A stretch of 64,000 nt of DNA. Source: Modicisalibacter luteus DSM 23508. Its GTDB lineage: Bacteria; Pseudomonadota; Gammaproteobacteria; Pseudomonadales; Halomonadaceae. Positions 37,343 to 48,224 of the stretch are shown piece after piece. Position 1 is the stretch's first letter. Every line of letters starts with the position of its first letter. The DNA lies in NCBI RefSeq assembly GCF_000378505.1, contig NZ_KB899990.1, positions 62,001 through 126,000 of the forward strand, read 5' to 3'. The notes under the pieces were generated by a model. That model searched no databases and was not told where the DNA came from. It worked only from the letters and a program-made list of their open reading frames with translations. The translations under genes were made by a program, and so were the position numbers.

Positions 37343-37455
37343 GGTTCGGAATCCATAGTGAAACAGCCCGCCACCATAGTCGTAGCGGGCCTAAGAGACA
37401 AGTTGATACAGCGTTTGCCGAGGCGGTGTCGGCAAGCCTGCAGTGTCTGTTTTCG

Positions 37456-38286
37456 CTACTTTTCGATCGGCGTATCGTCGCGATTGCCCCATTCCTGCCA
37501 GGATCCAGCGTAAGCACGCATCCTGTCGAAGCCCAGGGCCTTGCCGACCAGCCAGGTGAATCCGCTGCGGTGATGACTTTGGCAGTGAGTAATCACTTCC
37601 ATATCAGGCGTGAGCCCCTGAGCCTCGAGTTCGGTGATCAGTTCGGCATAGTCACGAATGCGTAGTTGGCGTTCGCGATCCATGGCATCAGTCCACTCCA
37701 TGTTGATGGCGCGGGGGATATGACCCAGGTGCTTATTCTTGCCTTTCTCTCCCCGGTATTCCTCGGGAGATCGCGCGTCCCAGATTGCTAGGTGCTTGTC
37801 ATTCAGGCGCTCGGCAAGTTCCTCCCGTTCGATCAGAACCTGAGGATGAAGAAACTCTGCCTGATAATCGCTGGGCTCCGGTACGTGATCTTCCGTTGAT
37901 ACGGGCAGTCCCTCGGCACGCCAGGCATGAATACCGCCGTTCAGGTAGGAATAGCGGGTATGTCCAATCAGCTCGAGGGTCCAGAGTAGACGCCCGGCCC
38001 AGCCGCCGCCTTCATCATCATAGGCCACCACATGGGTGTCCCGGGTCAGGCCGAGCGAGGAAAACAGGGCCGATAGGGCGTCTTCCTCGGGAACGTCATT
38101 GGGAACCTCCCCGTCACCACGCAGTAGGCGGCGATGGTCCAGGAAGACTGCACCGGGCACGTGGCCTGCCGTGTAGCTGTCCGCCTTGAGTGGCACATCG
38201 ATAATCAGTACCTGGGGATCGTCGATGACCTCGGCCAGTTGGTCCGGCTCGACGATCAGCGGCAGGAGGTTGGATTCAGAGCTCAT
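37456..38286 (-). CDS. rhdA: Two-domain rhodanese (thiosulfate sulfurtransferase, RhdA-like)
   Basis: The 276-residue protein has two rhodanese domains. Only the second carries the active-site Cys, in the loop HCQSHHRSGF, close to the CQTHHR loop of Azotobacter RhdA. It moves sulfane sulfur from thiosulfate to an acceptor. Such proteins are cytosolic; there is no signal peptide. It is not part of the E. coli version of this region, where psd is directly followed upstream by rsgA. Confidence 0.88.
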   Translation of the reverse strand: MSSESNLLPLIVEPDQLAEVIDDPQVLIIDVPLKADSYTAGHVPGAVFLDHRRLLRGDGEVPNDVPEEDALSALFSSLGLTRDTHVVAYDDEGGGWAGRLLWTLELIGHTRYSYLNGGIHAWRAEGLPVSTEDHVPEPSDYQAEFLHPQVLIEREELAERLNDKHLAIWDARSPEEYRGEKGKNKHLGHIPRAINMEWTDAMDRERQLRIRDYAELITELEAQGLTPDMEVITHCQSHHRSGFTWLVGKALGFDRMRAYAGSWQEWGNRDDTPIEK

Positions 38287-38372
38287 GGATGACTCTCCTT
38301 ACGCGGACACTCGGTATTGGCACCGATCATGGCACAACCCGGGCGGTTCTCGCGAATGAAGAGGCTCACTAA

Positions 38373-39383
38373 CTACGAGTTCAGGCTGTCCAGAATGCGC
38401 CGATAGCTGGCAAAACGCTCTTTGGCGATGTCGCCCTGGGCTACCGCCTCGAGCAGGGCACACCCAGGCTCATCCCGATGACGGCAATCGCGGAAACGGC
38501 AGTGGCCCAGCACGTCACGGAACTCGACAAAGCCTTCCGTGACTTGCTGCTCGTCGAGGTGAGTGAGCCCAAACTCACGAATCCCCGGCGAATCGATCAA
38601 CTCTCCACCGATGGGCAGCCGATAGAGGCGGGCCGTGGTGGTGGTATGTGTCCCTTTGCGCGAATCCTCGGAGAGCGCACCGATACGCAGGGCCTCATCC
38701 GGCAATAGCCGGTCTATGAGTGAAGACTTGCCAACTCCGCTCTGCCCTACAAACACGGACGTCTTGTCCCGCAGCTTGGCATGCAAGTCATCCAGGCCCT
38801 GTGCGGTCTGGGTAGTGGCACGTACCACGGCATAACCCAGGGCGGCGTATCGCTCTAGCAGGGCGCCCAATTCACCGCCACCCTCAGGCAGTAAGTCGAC
38901 CTTGTTGAGAACCAGTACCGGCGTAATGTCGGTGGCCTCGGCCGCGACCAGGTAACGATCGATCAGGTTGGCGAAGGGAGCGGGTTCGGCAGCGAAGACG
39001 ATCAGTATCTGATCGATGTTAGCGGCGACCGGCTTCAGTTGGCCACGCGGATCGGGGCGCTCGAGTACGTTGTCGCGCGTATCCCTGGCCACGACTACAC
39101 CGCTGCCATCTTGCGCCTGGCGCCAGATTACCCGGTCGCCAGTAACCAGACCTTCGAGATTGGCCCGCAAATGACAGCGATGGTTTTCGGTGTCTTCGGG
39201 CGCCTGGACATCGAGAGTCCGTCCGAAGTGAGCGATAACCCGGCCGGGAATCTCGGGACCGTATTCCCCGGCTTCCAACGCGTAGTCTTCACGCGCGGCC
39301 TGCTTTTCGGCACGGACGGCGCGCTCGGCCTGGATCTTCTCAACACGCCAACGTTGTTGGCGCGACAGCTTACGTTTGCTCAT
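38373..39383 (-). CDS. rsgA: Ribosome small subunit GTPase RsgA
   Basis: This 336-residue circularly permuted GTPase has an N-terminal OB domain, then the G domain in the order G4 (NKVD), G1 ([10 protein letters not shown]), G3 (DSPG). The C-terminal zinc-binding part has Cys/His residues in [14 protein letters not shown]. It checks late 30S assembly. The start [14 protein letters not shown] (at 39383) is the usual one for the family. It is divergent from orn. Confidence 0.95.
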   Translation of the reverse strand: MSKRKLSRQQRWRVEKIQAERAVRAEKQAAREDYALEAGEYGPEIPGRVIAHFGRTLDVQAPEDTENHRCHLRANLEGLVTGDRVIWRQAQDGSGVVVARDTRDNVLERPDPRGQLKPVAANIDQILIVFAAEPAPFANLIDRYLVAAEATDITPVLVLNKVDLLPEGGGELGALLERYAALGYAVVRATTQTAQGLDDLHAKLRDKTSVFVGQSGVGKSSLIDRLLPDEALRIGALSEDSRKGTHTTTTARLYRLPIGGELIDSPGIREFGLTHLDEQQVTEGFVEFRDVLGHCRFRDCRHRDEPGCALLEAVAQGDIAKERFASYRRILDSLNS

Positions 39384-39497
39384 GCAACCTCGGCTGGGCG
39401 TACAATGGACGTATTGTACCCAGCGCGATCCGCCATGTCCGCCCAAGGACGCCGATCGATACTGGTATTTTTTTATAGTCTAAGACAGGAGTGCCGC

Positions 39498-40082
39498 ATG
39501 CCCGAACAGTCCGACGCGCCACGCAAGGATCTATTGGTCTGGATCGATCTGGAAATGACCGGCCTCGATCCCAACAAGGAGCGGATCATCGAAGTGGCGA
39601 CGCTGGTTACCGATGGCGAGCTGAACCTGATTGACGAAGGCCCGGTGCTGGCGGTCAAGCAGCCTGATAGCCTGTTGGCGGCCATGGATGAGTGGAATAC
39701 ACGTACCCATGGCGAGTCGGGGCTGATCGATCGGGTCAAGTCCAGCAAGATCGGCACCGCTGAGGCCGAACGTCTGACGTTGGAATTTCTGGCCCGCTAC
39801 GTAGTGCCTGGAAGCTCACCAGTATGTGGCAACAGCGTGCATCAGGACCGGCGCTTTCTCGAGCGTGAGATGCCAGCCCTGCATGACTTCTTCCACTATC
39901 GCAACCTGGACGTGTCCACCATCAAGGAGCTGGCCAAGCGCTGGAATCCCGACGCACTGAAAGGTTTCGAGAAACGAAACACACACCGTGCCTTGGATGA
40001 CATCCACGAATCAGTTAGCGAACTGGCACATTATCGCCGTACCTTCCTGCGCCTGGATGAAGGCAAGACAGGAGACGCGTAG
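39498..40082 (+). CDS. orn: Oligoribonuclease
   Basis: The 194-residue DEDDh exonuclease has [10 protein letters not shown] (D, E) at the start, [10 protein letters not shown] (D) in the middle and [10 protein letters not shown] (H, D) near the end. It degrades 2-5-mer RNAs, including pGpG from cyclic-di-GMP breakdown, which ties it to the several cyclic-di-GMP proteins in the window. The frame is open far upstream, but the ATG at 39498 with ACAGGAG gives the family N-terminus. Confidence 0.97.
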   Translation: MPEQSDAPRKDLLVWIDLEMTGLDPNKERIIEVATLVTDGELNLIDEGPVLAVKQPDSLLAAMDEWNTRTHGESGLIDRVKSSKIGTAEAERLTLEFLARYVVPGSSPVCGNSVHQDRRFLEREMPALHDFFHYRNLDVSTIKELAKRWNPDALKGFEKRNTHRALDDIHESVSELAHYRRTFLRLDEGKTGDA

Positions 40083-40100
40083 TAACTTGTCCCAACGCTC

Positions 40101-41219
40101 TTAGTGGTTAGGACTGACCGCAATCAATCGCTGGCGCTTGCCGTGTTGCCTGGCAAGTGCCCAGCGCACGTGCTCACGAACCAGGTCGGAGGGGTAGGGC
40201 AGGCGAGCACGTAGTGCGGCCTCCACCGCTTCGCTCCACGGCGCGTTACCTAGTCCAACGGCTAGGTTGCGTAACCAACGCTCATAGCCGATGCGGCGAA
40301 TGGCACTGCCTTCGGTACGCATCAGAAATTCCTCCTCGCCCCAGCCGAACAGGCGCACCAGTTCTGCGCGGTCCAGGTCGTGGCGCGGAGCGAAATCTTC
40401 CTCATGGCTGGCGCGAGTAAAGCGGGTGAAGGGGCAGACGAGTTGGCAGTCATCGCAGCCGTATACACGGTTGCCCATTGCCTCGCGATATTCCTCGGGA
40501 ATGCTGCCATGCAACTCGATGGTCAGGTAGGAAATGCAGCGCCGTGAGTCGACGACCTTGTCATCGATGATCGCGCCTGTGGGGCAGGCGGTACGGCATT
40601 GGTTGCACTTGCCGCAGTGCTCGCTGTCGAAGGGGGCGTCGATGGGCAAGGGCAGGTCAGTGTAAAGCTCACCGAGAAAGAACAACGAGCCGGACCTGGG
40701 GTGCAGCAGCATCGAGTTCTTGCCGAACCAGCCCAGGCCGGCCTTTTGCGCCAGGGCGCGCTCCATGACCGGTGCTGAATCGACGAATGCCCGATAACCG
40801 AAGGGGCCGACCTCGTCCTCGATGCGCTTGGCCAGCGATGCCAGACGCTTGCGTATCAGCTTGTGGTAATCACGCCCCAGCGCATAGCGCGACACGTAGG
40901 CCTTGTCTGCCTGGCCGAGGACCTTGGTAGTTTCGACTTCGGGTGGCAAGTAATCCATGCGAGCGCTGATCACTCGCAACGTGCCGGGGACTAGCTCGGC
41001 CGGTCGCGTGCGTTTGCTGCCGTGTTTGGCCATGAAGCCCATCTCGCCATGATGTCCTGCCGCCAACCAGCGTTCCAGATAACGCTCATGCGTTGCCAGA
41101 TCGGTATCGGTGATGCCGATCTGCTGGAAGCCCAGTTCGCGGCCCCATTCGTGGATACGTTCGGCCAGACCGGAAAGATCCAGGGAGTCGCCGTCTTTAA
41201 CGGATTGACGTGTCATCAT
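40101..41219 (-). CDS. queG: Epoxyqueuosine reductase QueG
   Basis: The 372-residue cobalamin-dependent iron-sulfur enzyme has two 4Fe-4S motifs: CGKCNQCRTACPTGAI, and CDDCQLVCPF together with an upstream CISYLTIELHG. It reduces epoxyqueuosine to queuosine at the tRNA wobble position. The start is one of two adjacent ATG codons at 41219/41216; an upstream in-frame ATG adds 11 residues but lacks support. It is convergent with orn and divergent from nnr. Confidence 0.95.
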   Translation of the reverse strand: MMTRQSVKDGDSLDLSGLAERIHEWGRELGFQQIGITDTDLATHERYLERWLAAGHHGEMGFMAKHGSKRTRPAELVPGTLRVISARMDYLPPEVETTKVLGQADKAYVSRYALGRDYHKLIRKRLASLAKRIEDEVGPFGYRAFVDSAPVMERALAQKAGLGWFGKNSMLLHPRSGSLFFLGELYTDLPLPIDAPFDSEHCGKCNQCRTACPTGAIIDDKVVDSRRCISYLTIELHGSIPEEYREAMGNRVYGCDDCQLVCPFTRFTRASHEEDFAPRHDLDRAELVRLFGWGEEEFLMRTEGSAIRRIGYERWLRNLAVGLGNAPWSEAVEAALRARLPYPSDLVREHVRWALARQHGKRQRLIAVSPNH

Positions 41220-41315
41220 GAGTGAGGAAGAACGCAGGAAGCGGAACAGCAAGGCAAGTAGTGAAGAGGCGCCACACTACACTAGAACACAGTCTACGTC
41301 ACACCGGAGGAGCTC

Positions 41316-42824
41316 ATGTCGCGAGGCTACCGCCACCCCCTCTACCTCGCCGCCCAGGTCAGGGAAATCGATCGGCGTATCATTGCGTCGCAGGAAGCGG
41401 GCGACGGCTTTGTCCTGATGCAGCGGGCTGCATTGGCCGCCTACCAGCAGCTACGCCAACACTGGCCCTTGGCCCGGCATGTATGCGTCGTGTGCGGAGC
41501 AGGCAACAATGCCGGAGACGGTTACATAATTGCCGCCCTGGCGGCGCGGGATGGTCTTGAGGTGTCACTGATTGCCGTACGTTCGCCGGAGAACCTCAAG
41601 GGAGACGCTGCCCGCGCCTATGCCATGGCAACAGCAGAAGCCCTGAACGCTCAGTCTTGGCAGGACGGCATGGCGCTGCCCGGGGAGGTAGTCGTCGATG
41701 CCTTGCTGGGCACCGGCCTGGGAGGCGAGGTACGTGAGCCATTCGCATCGGCCATTGCTGCCATCAACGACAGCGGGCTGCCAGTACTGGCTGTAGATGT
41801 GCCTTCGGGGCTATCGGCAGACACCGGCAGCGTGCTGGGTGCGGCCGTCGACGCCGATGTCACGGTGACGTTCATCGCCGACAAGTTCGGCTTGCATACC
41901 GGCAAGGCGGGCGATCACGTCGGACGCGTCGTGTATCGTGCGCTTGGCATCGAGCCGCAGGCGCAGGGCGATATTGAACCACAAGCCGATCTACTCGATG
42001 CCGGGCTGGTACGGGAGGCTTTTCCGCCACGGCGCCGCACCAGCCATAAGGGCAATCATGGTCACCTATTGGTGATTGGCGGGGCGCCTGGCTTCGGTGG
42101 CGCAGCCTTGTTGGCCAGCGAGGCGGGAGCACGGCTGGGCGCCGGAAAGGTCAGCCTGGCGACGGCACCGGAGCATGTCGGGGCGAGCCTGATACGCACC
42201 CCCGAGATCATGGCGCGTGGCGTCAGGGGTGTCTCCGATGCCGAGCCGCTGGTCGACATGGCCGATGTCATCGTGGTCGGTCCGGGGTTAGGCAAGGATG
42301 CCTGGGGGCAAGGAATGCTTCAGGTGGCGCTGGATTCCGGCAAGCCCTTGGTTATCGATGCTGACGGCCTCAATCTGCTTGCCCTGTACTGGCCCGACCT
42401 GCAGCGTGACGATTGGCTGCTTACCCCACATCCTGGCGAAGCAGGGCGGCTACTCGAAAGTAGTAGCGCAGCGATAGAAGGGGATCGGTTGAGCGCCGTG
42501 CGTGACTTGCAGCAGCGCCGGCATGGCGCGATCGTACTCAAGGGGGCGGGTACGTTGGTGGCGGGACCTATGGGCATCGGTGTCTGCCCCTACGGCAATC
42601 CGGGCATGGCCAGTGGTGGAACCGGAGATGTCCTTTCGGGAATGTTGGGTTCACTCATCGCTCAAGGACTGCCCCTGGAGCAAGCGGCTCGTACTGGGGT
42701 GACGCTACATGCCCTCGCCGCTGATTTGGCAGCACAAAAGGAAGGGGAGCGTGGCCTGCTGGCGGGTGATCTGGCATCCTATGCGCGTATCTTGATGAAT
42801 CTCGATAACGGTCACTCTTCTTGA
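41316..42824 (+). CDS. nnr: Bifunctional NAD(P)H-hydrate epimerase/dehydratase
   Basis: The 502-residue fusion repairs damaged NAD(P)H. The N-terminal NnrE/YjeF-N domain (about 1-215) has the CGAGNNAGDGY loop. The C-terminal ribokinase-like NnrD domain (about 225-495) has HPGEAGRLL and GNPGMASGGTGDVLSG. GGAGG precedes the ATG. It starts the plus-strand series nnr-tsaE-amiB-mutL-miaA. Confidence 0.95.
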   Translation: MSRGYRHPLYLAAQVREIDRRIIASQEAGDGFVLMQRAALAAYQQLRQHWPLARHVCVVCGAGNNAGDGYIIAALAARDGLEVSLIAVRSPENLKGDAARAYAMATAEALNAQSWQDGMALPGEVVVDALLGTGLGGEVREPFASAIAAINDSGLPVLAVDVPSGLSADTGSVLGAAVDADVTVTFIADKFGLHTGKAGDHVGRVVYRALGIEPQAQGDIEPQADLLDAGLVREAFPPRRRTSHKGNHGHLLVIGGAPGFGGAALLASEAGARLGAGKVSLATAPEHVGASLIRTPEIMARGVRGVSDAEPLVDMADVIVVGPGLGKDAWGQGMLQVALDSGKPLVIDADGLNLLALYWPDLQRDDWLLTPHPGEAGRLLESSSAAIEGDRLSAVRDLQQRRHGAIVLKGAGTLVAGPMGIGVCPYGNPGMASGGTGDVLSGMLGSLIAQGLPLEQAARTGVTLHALAADLAAQKEGERGLLAGDLASYARILMNLDNGHSS

Positions 42825-43309
42825 GCGAAAGCATGCACCTATCTCTGCGTGACGAAGCCTCACAGGTCGCCTTTGGGGAGACACTGGGCCATGCCCTGAA
42901 TGGGCGTGGGTGTATCTTCCTTCAGGGAGAGCTGGGGGCGGGCAAGACCACTCTGTCGCGCGGTATCCTGCGTGCCTACGGATACCAGGGCGCGGTCAAG
43001 AGTCCGACCTATACCCTGGTGGAGCCTTATGATCTGGGCGAGACACAGATTCACCATTTTGATCTTTACCGCCTGGGGGATCCCGAGGAGCTCGAGTTCA
43101 TCGGGGCCCGTGAGCTTTTCTCCGAAGACAGCCTGTGTCTGGTCGAGTGGCCTAGCCGTGGCGAGGGGTGGCTTCCCATGTCCGACCTGACCGTGACGCT
43201 ATCGGTAGTGGGTGCGGGGCGTGAGGCCAGCGTGATGGCAAGCACGCCCTATGGCGATCATGTCCTTTCCCGACTGAACAGCATCCTTTCCGAAAAGGGC
43301 GACAGCTAA
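42821..43309 (+). CDS. tsaE: tRNA t6A synthesis ATPase TsaE
   Basis: This 162-residue P-loop protein has Walker A motif GELGAGKTTL and the family segments SPTYTLVEPY and HFDLYRL. It drives turnover of the TsaBD complex that makes t6A37 on ANN-reading tRNAs. A TTG start overlaps the nnr stop by four bases (TTGA); the ATG at 42833 is an alternative that would drop four residues. Confidence 0.94.
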   Translation: MSESMHLSLRDEASQVAFGETLGHALNGRGCIFLQGELGAGKTTLSRGILRAYGYQGAVKSPTYTLVEPYDLGETQIHHFDLYRLGDPEELEFIGARELFSEDSLCLVEWPSRGEGWLPMSDLTVTLSVVGAGREASVMASTPYGDHVLSRLNSILSEKGDS

Positions 43310-43313
43310 CGTT

Positions 43314-44807
43314 ATGATGTGTGTGAATCGGCTAACGTACCGCCTGTGTCGTGCTTCTCACCGGCCACTGCGACGGCTAGCCACTCTGTTTTTTGGGGTC
43401 ACGGCGACTCTGTTGCCTGCCCTGGGAATGGCGAGTGATGTTCAGAACTTGCGTATCTGGGCTGCGCCTGACCATGCCCGACTGGTCTTCGATCTATCTG
43501 CTCCGACCGATGCCAAAGTCTTTTCTTTAGATAATCCCGACCGTCTGGTCATCGATCTGGCCGATAGTCGAATGACCCTGGATCCCGACACGCTGGACCT
43601 GGGCGGGAGCGCTGTCAGCAAGATTCGTACGGGAACTCGACACGGGGATGATTTGCGTGTCGTGCTCGATCTCAGCCGTAACGTCGAGCCCAAGCATTTC
43701 ACATTGGCGCCCAATGATCAGTATGGCCACCGCTTGGTGGTGGATCTGGAGTATCCGGGAGCAAGTGCCGTCGATAATCCGATCGATCCCATCGAAGCCA
43801 AGATTCGCGAGCAGGAAATAGCCGTGGATCGGGCACTGGCAGGCGCGCAGGGTGGCGGTAACGCTGCACAGAAACAGGCGTCTCTGGCCCGCGAAAAAGC
43901 TCAACCTCATCCCAAGCGAGACATCATTATTGCCATCGATGCCGGCCACGGCGGTGAAGATCCCGGCGCCATCGGGCCCAGCGGCACCCGTGAAAAAGAT
44001 GTCGTTTTGCAGATAGCTCGCCGGCTCGAGTCGACCATCCAGGGCACGCCCGGTTACAAGGCGGTCATGATCCGCGATGGCGATTATTATGTTGGCCTGC
44101 GCCAGCGTACATTGCTGGCACGTGACCAGAAGGCTGACTTTTTCGTCTCGATTCATGCCGATGCCTTCAAGAGCCCGCGTCCCAAAGGCAGCTCGGTATT
44201 TGCCCTGTCGCAGAGTGGTGCCACGTCCGAGACTGCCAAGTGGTTGGCTACCAGCGAGAACCGCTCGGACCTGATCGGCGGTGTGGATGGTAGTCTCAAT
44301 TTGGCTGACAAGGACGAAGTGCTACGGGGCGTGCTGCTCGACCTGACCATGACTGCGACCCTCAACGACTCCTTGGCTGTGGGTGGCCAGGTGCTCGATC
44401 AACTCGGCCAGATCAACCATCTGCACAAGTCGCGGGTTGAGCAGGCGGGATTCGTGGTGCTCAAGTCGCCGGACATCCCCTCGCTGCTGATCGAGACGGG
44501 GTTCATCTCAAACCCGCAGGAAGAAAAGCGTCTGCGCGATGCGAGTTATCAGCAATCGCTGGCCAAGGCGATCTTCACCGGCATCAATGCTCATTACCAG
44601 CGCAACCCCCCGCCAGCCAGCCTGTTGGCCTGGCAGCGCGATCAGCAGCGTGGCGGTCCGTCCAACGAATATCGCATTCAGCCCGGCGATACCTTGTCGG
44701 AAATTGCCTCGCGTCACGAGGTACCGTTGCAGACGCTCAAGCAAGCCAATGAGATCAACGGTGATGTGATTCGTGTCGGCCAGGTGTTACGGATTCCTCG
44801 GGGCTAA
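43314..44807 (+). CDS. amiB: N-acetylmuramoyl-L-alanine amidase with AMIN and LysM domains
   Basis: This is a 497-residue exported amidase with a signal peptide (about 1-40), an AMIN localisation domain (about 45-140) and an Amidase_3 catalytic domain (about 205-430). The last has zinc ligands in [18 protein letters not shown] and the late LLIETGF Glu. A C-terminal LysM (about 450-497) starts at [13 protein letters not shown]. It splits daughter-cell peptidoglycan. The LysM is shared with E. coli AmiB, which sits in the same place before mutL. Confidence 0.92.
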   Translation: MMCVNRLTYRLCRASHRPLRRLATLFFGVTATLLPALGMASDVQNLRIWAAPDHARLVFDLSAPTDAKVFSLDNPDRLVIDLADSRMTLDPDTLDLGGSAVSKIRTGTRHGDDLRVVLDLSRNVEPKHFTLAPNDQYGHRLVVDLEYPGASAVDNPIDPIEAKIREQEIAVDRALAGAQGGGNAAQKQASLAREKAQPHPKRDIIIAIDAGHGGEDPGAIGPSGTREKDVVLQIARRLESTIQGTPGYKAVMIRDGDYYVGLRQRTLLARDQKADFFVSIHADAFKSPRPKGSSVFALSQSGATSETAKWLATSENRSDLIGGVDGSLNLADKDEVLRGVLLDLTMTATLNDSLAVGGQVLDQLGQINHLHKSRVEQAGFVVLKSPDIPSLLIETGFISNPQEEKRLRDASYQQSLAKAIFTGINAHYQRNPPPASLLAWQRDQQRGGPSNEYRIQPGDTLSEIASRHEVPLQTLKQANEINGDVIRVGQVLRIPRG

Positions 44808-44866
44808 TTCCGCATAGTGGCAACGACGATGACAGGGGCTATTGCAGGGCCATTAATGGTAAGGCG

Positions 44867-46882
44867 ATGACGCAGACACAACGCATACAGATACTCAATC
44901 CGCGCCTGGCCAACCAGATCGCTGCCGGAGAGGTGGTCGAACGGCCGTCATCTGTGGTCAAGGAACTGATCGAGAATGCCATCGATGCAGGCAGCCGGCG
45001 GATCGAGGTTGAGCTGGAAGCCGGTGGGGCGCGTTTGATCAAGATTCGCGACGATGGCAGCGGTATCGCCGAGGAAGACCTGCCGTTGGCTCTGTCGCGT
45101 CACGCCACCAGCAAGATCGAGTCGCTGGAAGACCTGGAGGGAGTCGCCAGCCTGGGGTTCCGGGGCGAAGCACTAGCCTCGATCAGCTCGGTGTCGCGCT
45201 TGGAGTTGATCTCCAATATCGACGATGATCCTACGGCCGGCTGGCGCGTAGTGGCCGAAGGCCGCCAAATGGAACCGCGGGTCTCTCCGGCACCGCATCC
45301 GCGCGGCACGTCGGTGACGGTGCGTGACTTGTTCTTCAATACCCCGGCGCGCCGCAAGTTTCTACGCACCGAGAAAACCGAGTTCGGCCATGTCGAAGAA
45401 GCGTTTCGGCGCCTTGCCCTGTCGCGCTACGACATCGGCTGGACACTCAGGCACAACCAGAAGACCATTCACCAGTTGCGCCCGGCCATGGATGCCGCGT
45501 CAGGCGAGCGACGCATCAATGCCTTGCTGAGTGGCAAGTTTCTCGATAATGCGTTGCATCTGGACATTGAGGCGTCGGGGTTGCGACTGTGGGGCTGGGT
45601 CGGTCTGCCGACCCATTCGCGGGCCCAGGCCGACCAGCAATATTTCTTCGTCAATGGTCGCGTGGTACGTGATCGTCTGGTCGCTCATGCCATACGCCAG
45701 GCCTATCGCGACGTGCTTTTCCACGGCAGGCATCCTGCCTTTGTGTTGTATCTTGAGCTCGATCCCACCGTGGTCGATGTCAACGTCCACCCCACCAAGC
45801 ACGAAGTGCGGTTTCGCGATGGCCGGCTGGTCCATGACTTCCTGTTCTCGAGCCTGCACCGGGCCTTGGCCGAGGTTCGTCCCAACGAGGTAACCCACGA
45901 CACTGCTGCTGGTCAGAGCGGCGGCGCGGCGGATACCGCGGACGCGAACGATGTGACTGTTTCGCAGGCTGATTCATCGACAAGCCAGGAAGCGGCCAGC
46001 CAAGCCCGCTGGCAACAGCAGCCCATGGCGCTATATCCTGGTCGTGACGGCTCGAAGACCGGCAACGATTCTCGACCTGGCGCTGCTCGGGTCCGCGAAT
46101 TCATGGCCGGCTATCGGGCCCTGCATCCTGACCATGAGGAGGCCTTGCTGACACCGCAGCCACCGGCTCCGGGTGGGGCTGAAGCCGCCGTCGCCTGGCA
46201 GGAGCGGCATAGCGATGCGCCTTCGGTAACTACATTGCCCACGACGAGCGCGCGTGCGATGCCCGAGGAGGACCTGACTCAGGCTCCACCGCTGGGCTAC
46301 GCAATTGCCCAGTTGCATGGGGTGTACATACTATCCCAGACGGCGCGTGGCCTGGTGGTGGTCGATATGCACGCTGCCCACGAGCGGATTACCTACGAGG
46401 TTATGAAGCAGCAGGTACATGGCAGCGTCGACTACGAAGGGCGTCTGGAAGCCCAGCCCTTATTGGTTCCGGTATCGCTCGCGGCCAGCCCCGGCGAGGT
46501 GGAAACTGCCGAGCGGTGCCGCGATGCGTTCTCTCGTCTAGGGGTGGAGCTTGATGTGGCTGGTCCCGAGACGCTGCTGGTTCGTCAGGTGCCGGTACTG
46601 CTGGCCCAGGCTGATGTCGAGCCGCTGATCCGTGACATGCTCGCCGATCTGGACCGCTACGGCCATTCCGACCGCATCGAGGCACATATCAATGCACTGC
46701 TGGCGACCATGGCCTGCCATGGTAGTGTGCGTGCCAACCGGCGCTTAACGCTTGCGGAGATGAATGCTTTGCTACGCGACATGGAACGCACCGAGCGCAG
46801 CGGCCAGTGCAACCATGGGCGCCCCACCTGGACCGAGATGTCGATGCAGGAACTCGACAAGCTTTTCCTGCGCGGTCAATGA
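44867..46882 (+). CDS. mutL: DNA mismatch repair protein MutL
   Basis: The 671-residue GHKL ATPase has the N-terminal motifs [16 protein letters not shown] and [10 protein letters not shown]. The linker after residue 340 is long and poorly conserved. The C-terminal dimerisation domain ends with the CNHGRPTW segment. I see no DQHAxxE-type endonuclease motif; the corresponding place reads DMHAAHERI, which is the non-nicking form used by bacteria with MutH. Confidence 0.96.
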   Translation: MTQTQRIQILNPRLANQIAAGEVVERPSSVVKELIENAIDAGSRRIEVELEAGGARLIKIRDDGSGIAEEDLPLALSRHATSKIESLEDLEGVASLGFRGEALASISSVSRLELISNIDDDPTAGWRVVAEGRQMEPRVSPAPHPRGTSVTVRDLFFNTPARRKFLRTEKTEFGHVEEAFRRLALSRYDIGWTLRHNQKTIHQLRPAMDAASGERRINALLSGKFLDNALHLDIEASGLRLWGWVGLPTHSRAQADQQYFFVNGRVVRDRLVAHAIRQAYRDVLFHGRHPAFVLYLELDPTVVDVNVHPTKHEVRFRDGRLVHDFLFSSLHRALAEVRPNEVTHDTAAGQSGGAADTADANDVTVSQADSSTSQEAASQARWQQQPMALYPGRDGSKTGNDSRPGAARVREFMAGYRALHPDHEEALLTPQPPAPGGAEAAVAWQERHSDAPSVTTLPTTSARAMPEEDLTQAPPLGYAIAQLHGVYILSQTARGLVVVDMHAAHERITYEVMKQQVHGSVDYEGRLEAQPLLVPVSLAASPGEVETAERCRDAFSRLGVELDVAGPETLLVRQVPVLLAQADVEPLIRDMLADLDRYGHSDRIEAHINALLATMACHGSVRANRRLTLAEMNALLRDMERTERSGQCNHGRPTWTEMSMQELDKLFLRGQ

Positions 46883-47838
46883 GCAATAAGGAAGCGATGC
46901 ACACGGATACCCGGCCTCTCGCCATCTTCCTCATGGGCCCGACGGCCTCTGGGAAAACCGACCTGGCCATGGCGCTGCACGAGCGGCTAGGTGCCGAGCT
47001 GATCAGTGTCGATTCGGCCATGGTTTATCGCGGCATGGACATCGGCACCGCCAAGCCTTCGCCCGAGGAACTGGCGCGGGCTCCACATCGGCTGATCGAT
47101 ATCCGGGATCCTGCCGAACCCTACTCGGCGGCCCAATTTCGCGACGATGCACGAGGCGAAATGTGCCGGATCAGCGCACGTGGCAATATCCCGCTGCTGG
47201 TTGGAGGCACCATGCTTTACTATAAAAGCTTGGTGGGTGGCATCGGCAGCCTGCCCGAGGCCGATAGCAAGGTGCGTGCCGAACTCGAGGCGTGGACGGC
47301 CCGTGACGGGATGCAGGCCTTGCATGATCATCTCTGCAAGGTCGATCCCGATTCGGCTGCGCGTATACATCCCAACGATCCACAGCGGCTGATGCGGGCG
47401 TTGGAGGTCCAGCGCATCACGGGGCGTCCCATGAGTGAGCTGTGGCGTGAGCAGGCTCGGGAAACCTTTCCTTGGCGCACGTTGTCCATAGGGCTTGCTC
47501 CGGCTGATCGGCATGTACTGCATGAGCGCATTGCTCGGCGTTTCACGATGATGCTCAGGGCAGGTTTCATCGACGAGGTCGCCGGGCTCAAGCAGCGGGG
47601 AGACCTGCATCCAGGGCTACCGTCGATGAAAAGCGTAGGCTATCGTCAAGCGTGGCAGTATCTGGATGGTGCCTACGGCGAGGAGGACTTGAAGTTCAAG
47701 GGAATCGTCGCCACTAGACAACTGGCCAAGCGGCAGATCACCTGGCTGCGTAGCTGGCCGGCGCTTCACTGGGTTGATTCCCTGGGAAGCGCACCGCTCG
47801 AAGAGATATTGAATCTCGTGCGCCCCTGGCGCTCTTAG
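46879..47838 (+). CDS. miaA: tRNA dimethylallyltransferase MiaA
   Basis: The 319-residue P-loop enzyme has [11 protein letters not shown], the [18 protein letters not shown] substrate loop and [11 protein letters not shown]. It prenylates A37 of UNN-reading tRNAs. The ATG at 46879 overlaps the mutL stop by four bases (ATGA); a second ATG at 46897 with AAGGA close by is possible. Confidence 0.96.
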   Translation: MSNKEAMHTDTRPLAIFLMGPTASGKTDLAMALHERLGAELISVDSAMVYRGMDIGTAKPSPEELARAPHRLIDIRDPAEPYSAAQFRDDARGEMCRISARGNIPLLVGGTMLYYKSLVGGIGSLPEADSKVRAELEAWTARDGMQALHDHLCKVDPDSAARIHPNDPQRLMRALEVQRITGRPMSELWREQARETFPWRTLSIGLAPADRHVLHERIARRFTMMLRAGFIDEVAGLKQRGDLHPGLPSMKSVGYRQAWQYLDGAYGEEDLKFKGIVATRQLAKRQITWLRSWPALHWVDSLGSAPLEEILNLVRPWRS

Positions 47839-47962
47839 CGTAAGATAAGGGCTTCGTGTGGCGGAACGATGCTACGCTGCGCATACGTGGCCCCAAGGGC
47901 ACATGCCCCAGGCGAATCGATAAAAAGACATCAACATTATAGAGACAGTTAGGGAGAGCAAA

Positions 47963-48211
47963 ATGTCCAAAGGGCAGTCCCTTCAAGACCCGTATCTGAA
48001 CATCCTGCGCAAGGAGCGCATCCCGGTGTCCATTTTTCTGGTCAATGGGATCAAGCTGCAGGGGCAGATCGAATCCTTCGACCAGTTCGTGATCCTGTTG
48101 CGCAATACAGTCAGCCAAATGGTGTATAAGCATGCCATTTCGACTGTGGTACCTTCCCGTAACGTACGGTTGCCTGCACAGGACCCCAATGCAGCTTCCC
48201 AAGAAAGCTGA
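47963..48211 (+). CDS. hfq: RNA chaperone Hfq
   Basis: This is a short Hfq of 82 residues with the Sm1 motif ([19 protein letters not shown]) and Sm2 motif ([12 protein letters not shown]). It pairs small RNAs with target messages. The C-terminal tail is much shorter than in E. coli, as in Pseudomonas. AGGGAGA precedes the ATG. The gene order miaA-hfq-hflX-hflK-hflC is conserved. Confidence 0.98.
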   Translation: MSKGQSLQDPYLNILRKERIPVSIFLVNGIKLQGQIESFDQFVILLRNTVSQMVYKHAISTVVPSRNVRLPAQDPNAASQES

Positions 48212-48224
48212 TAAGAGGCCTTGA

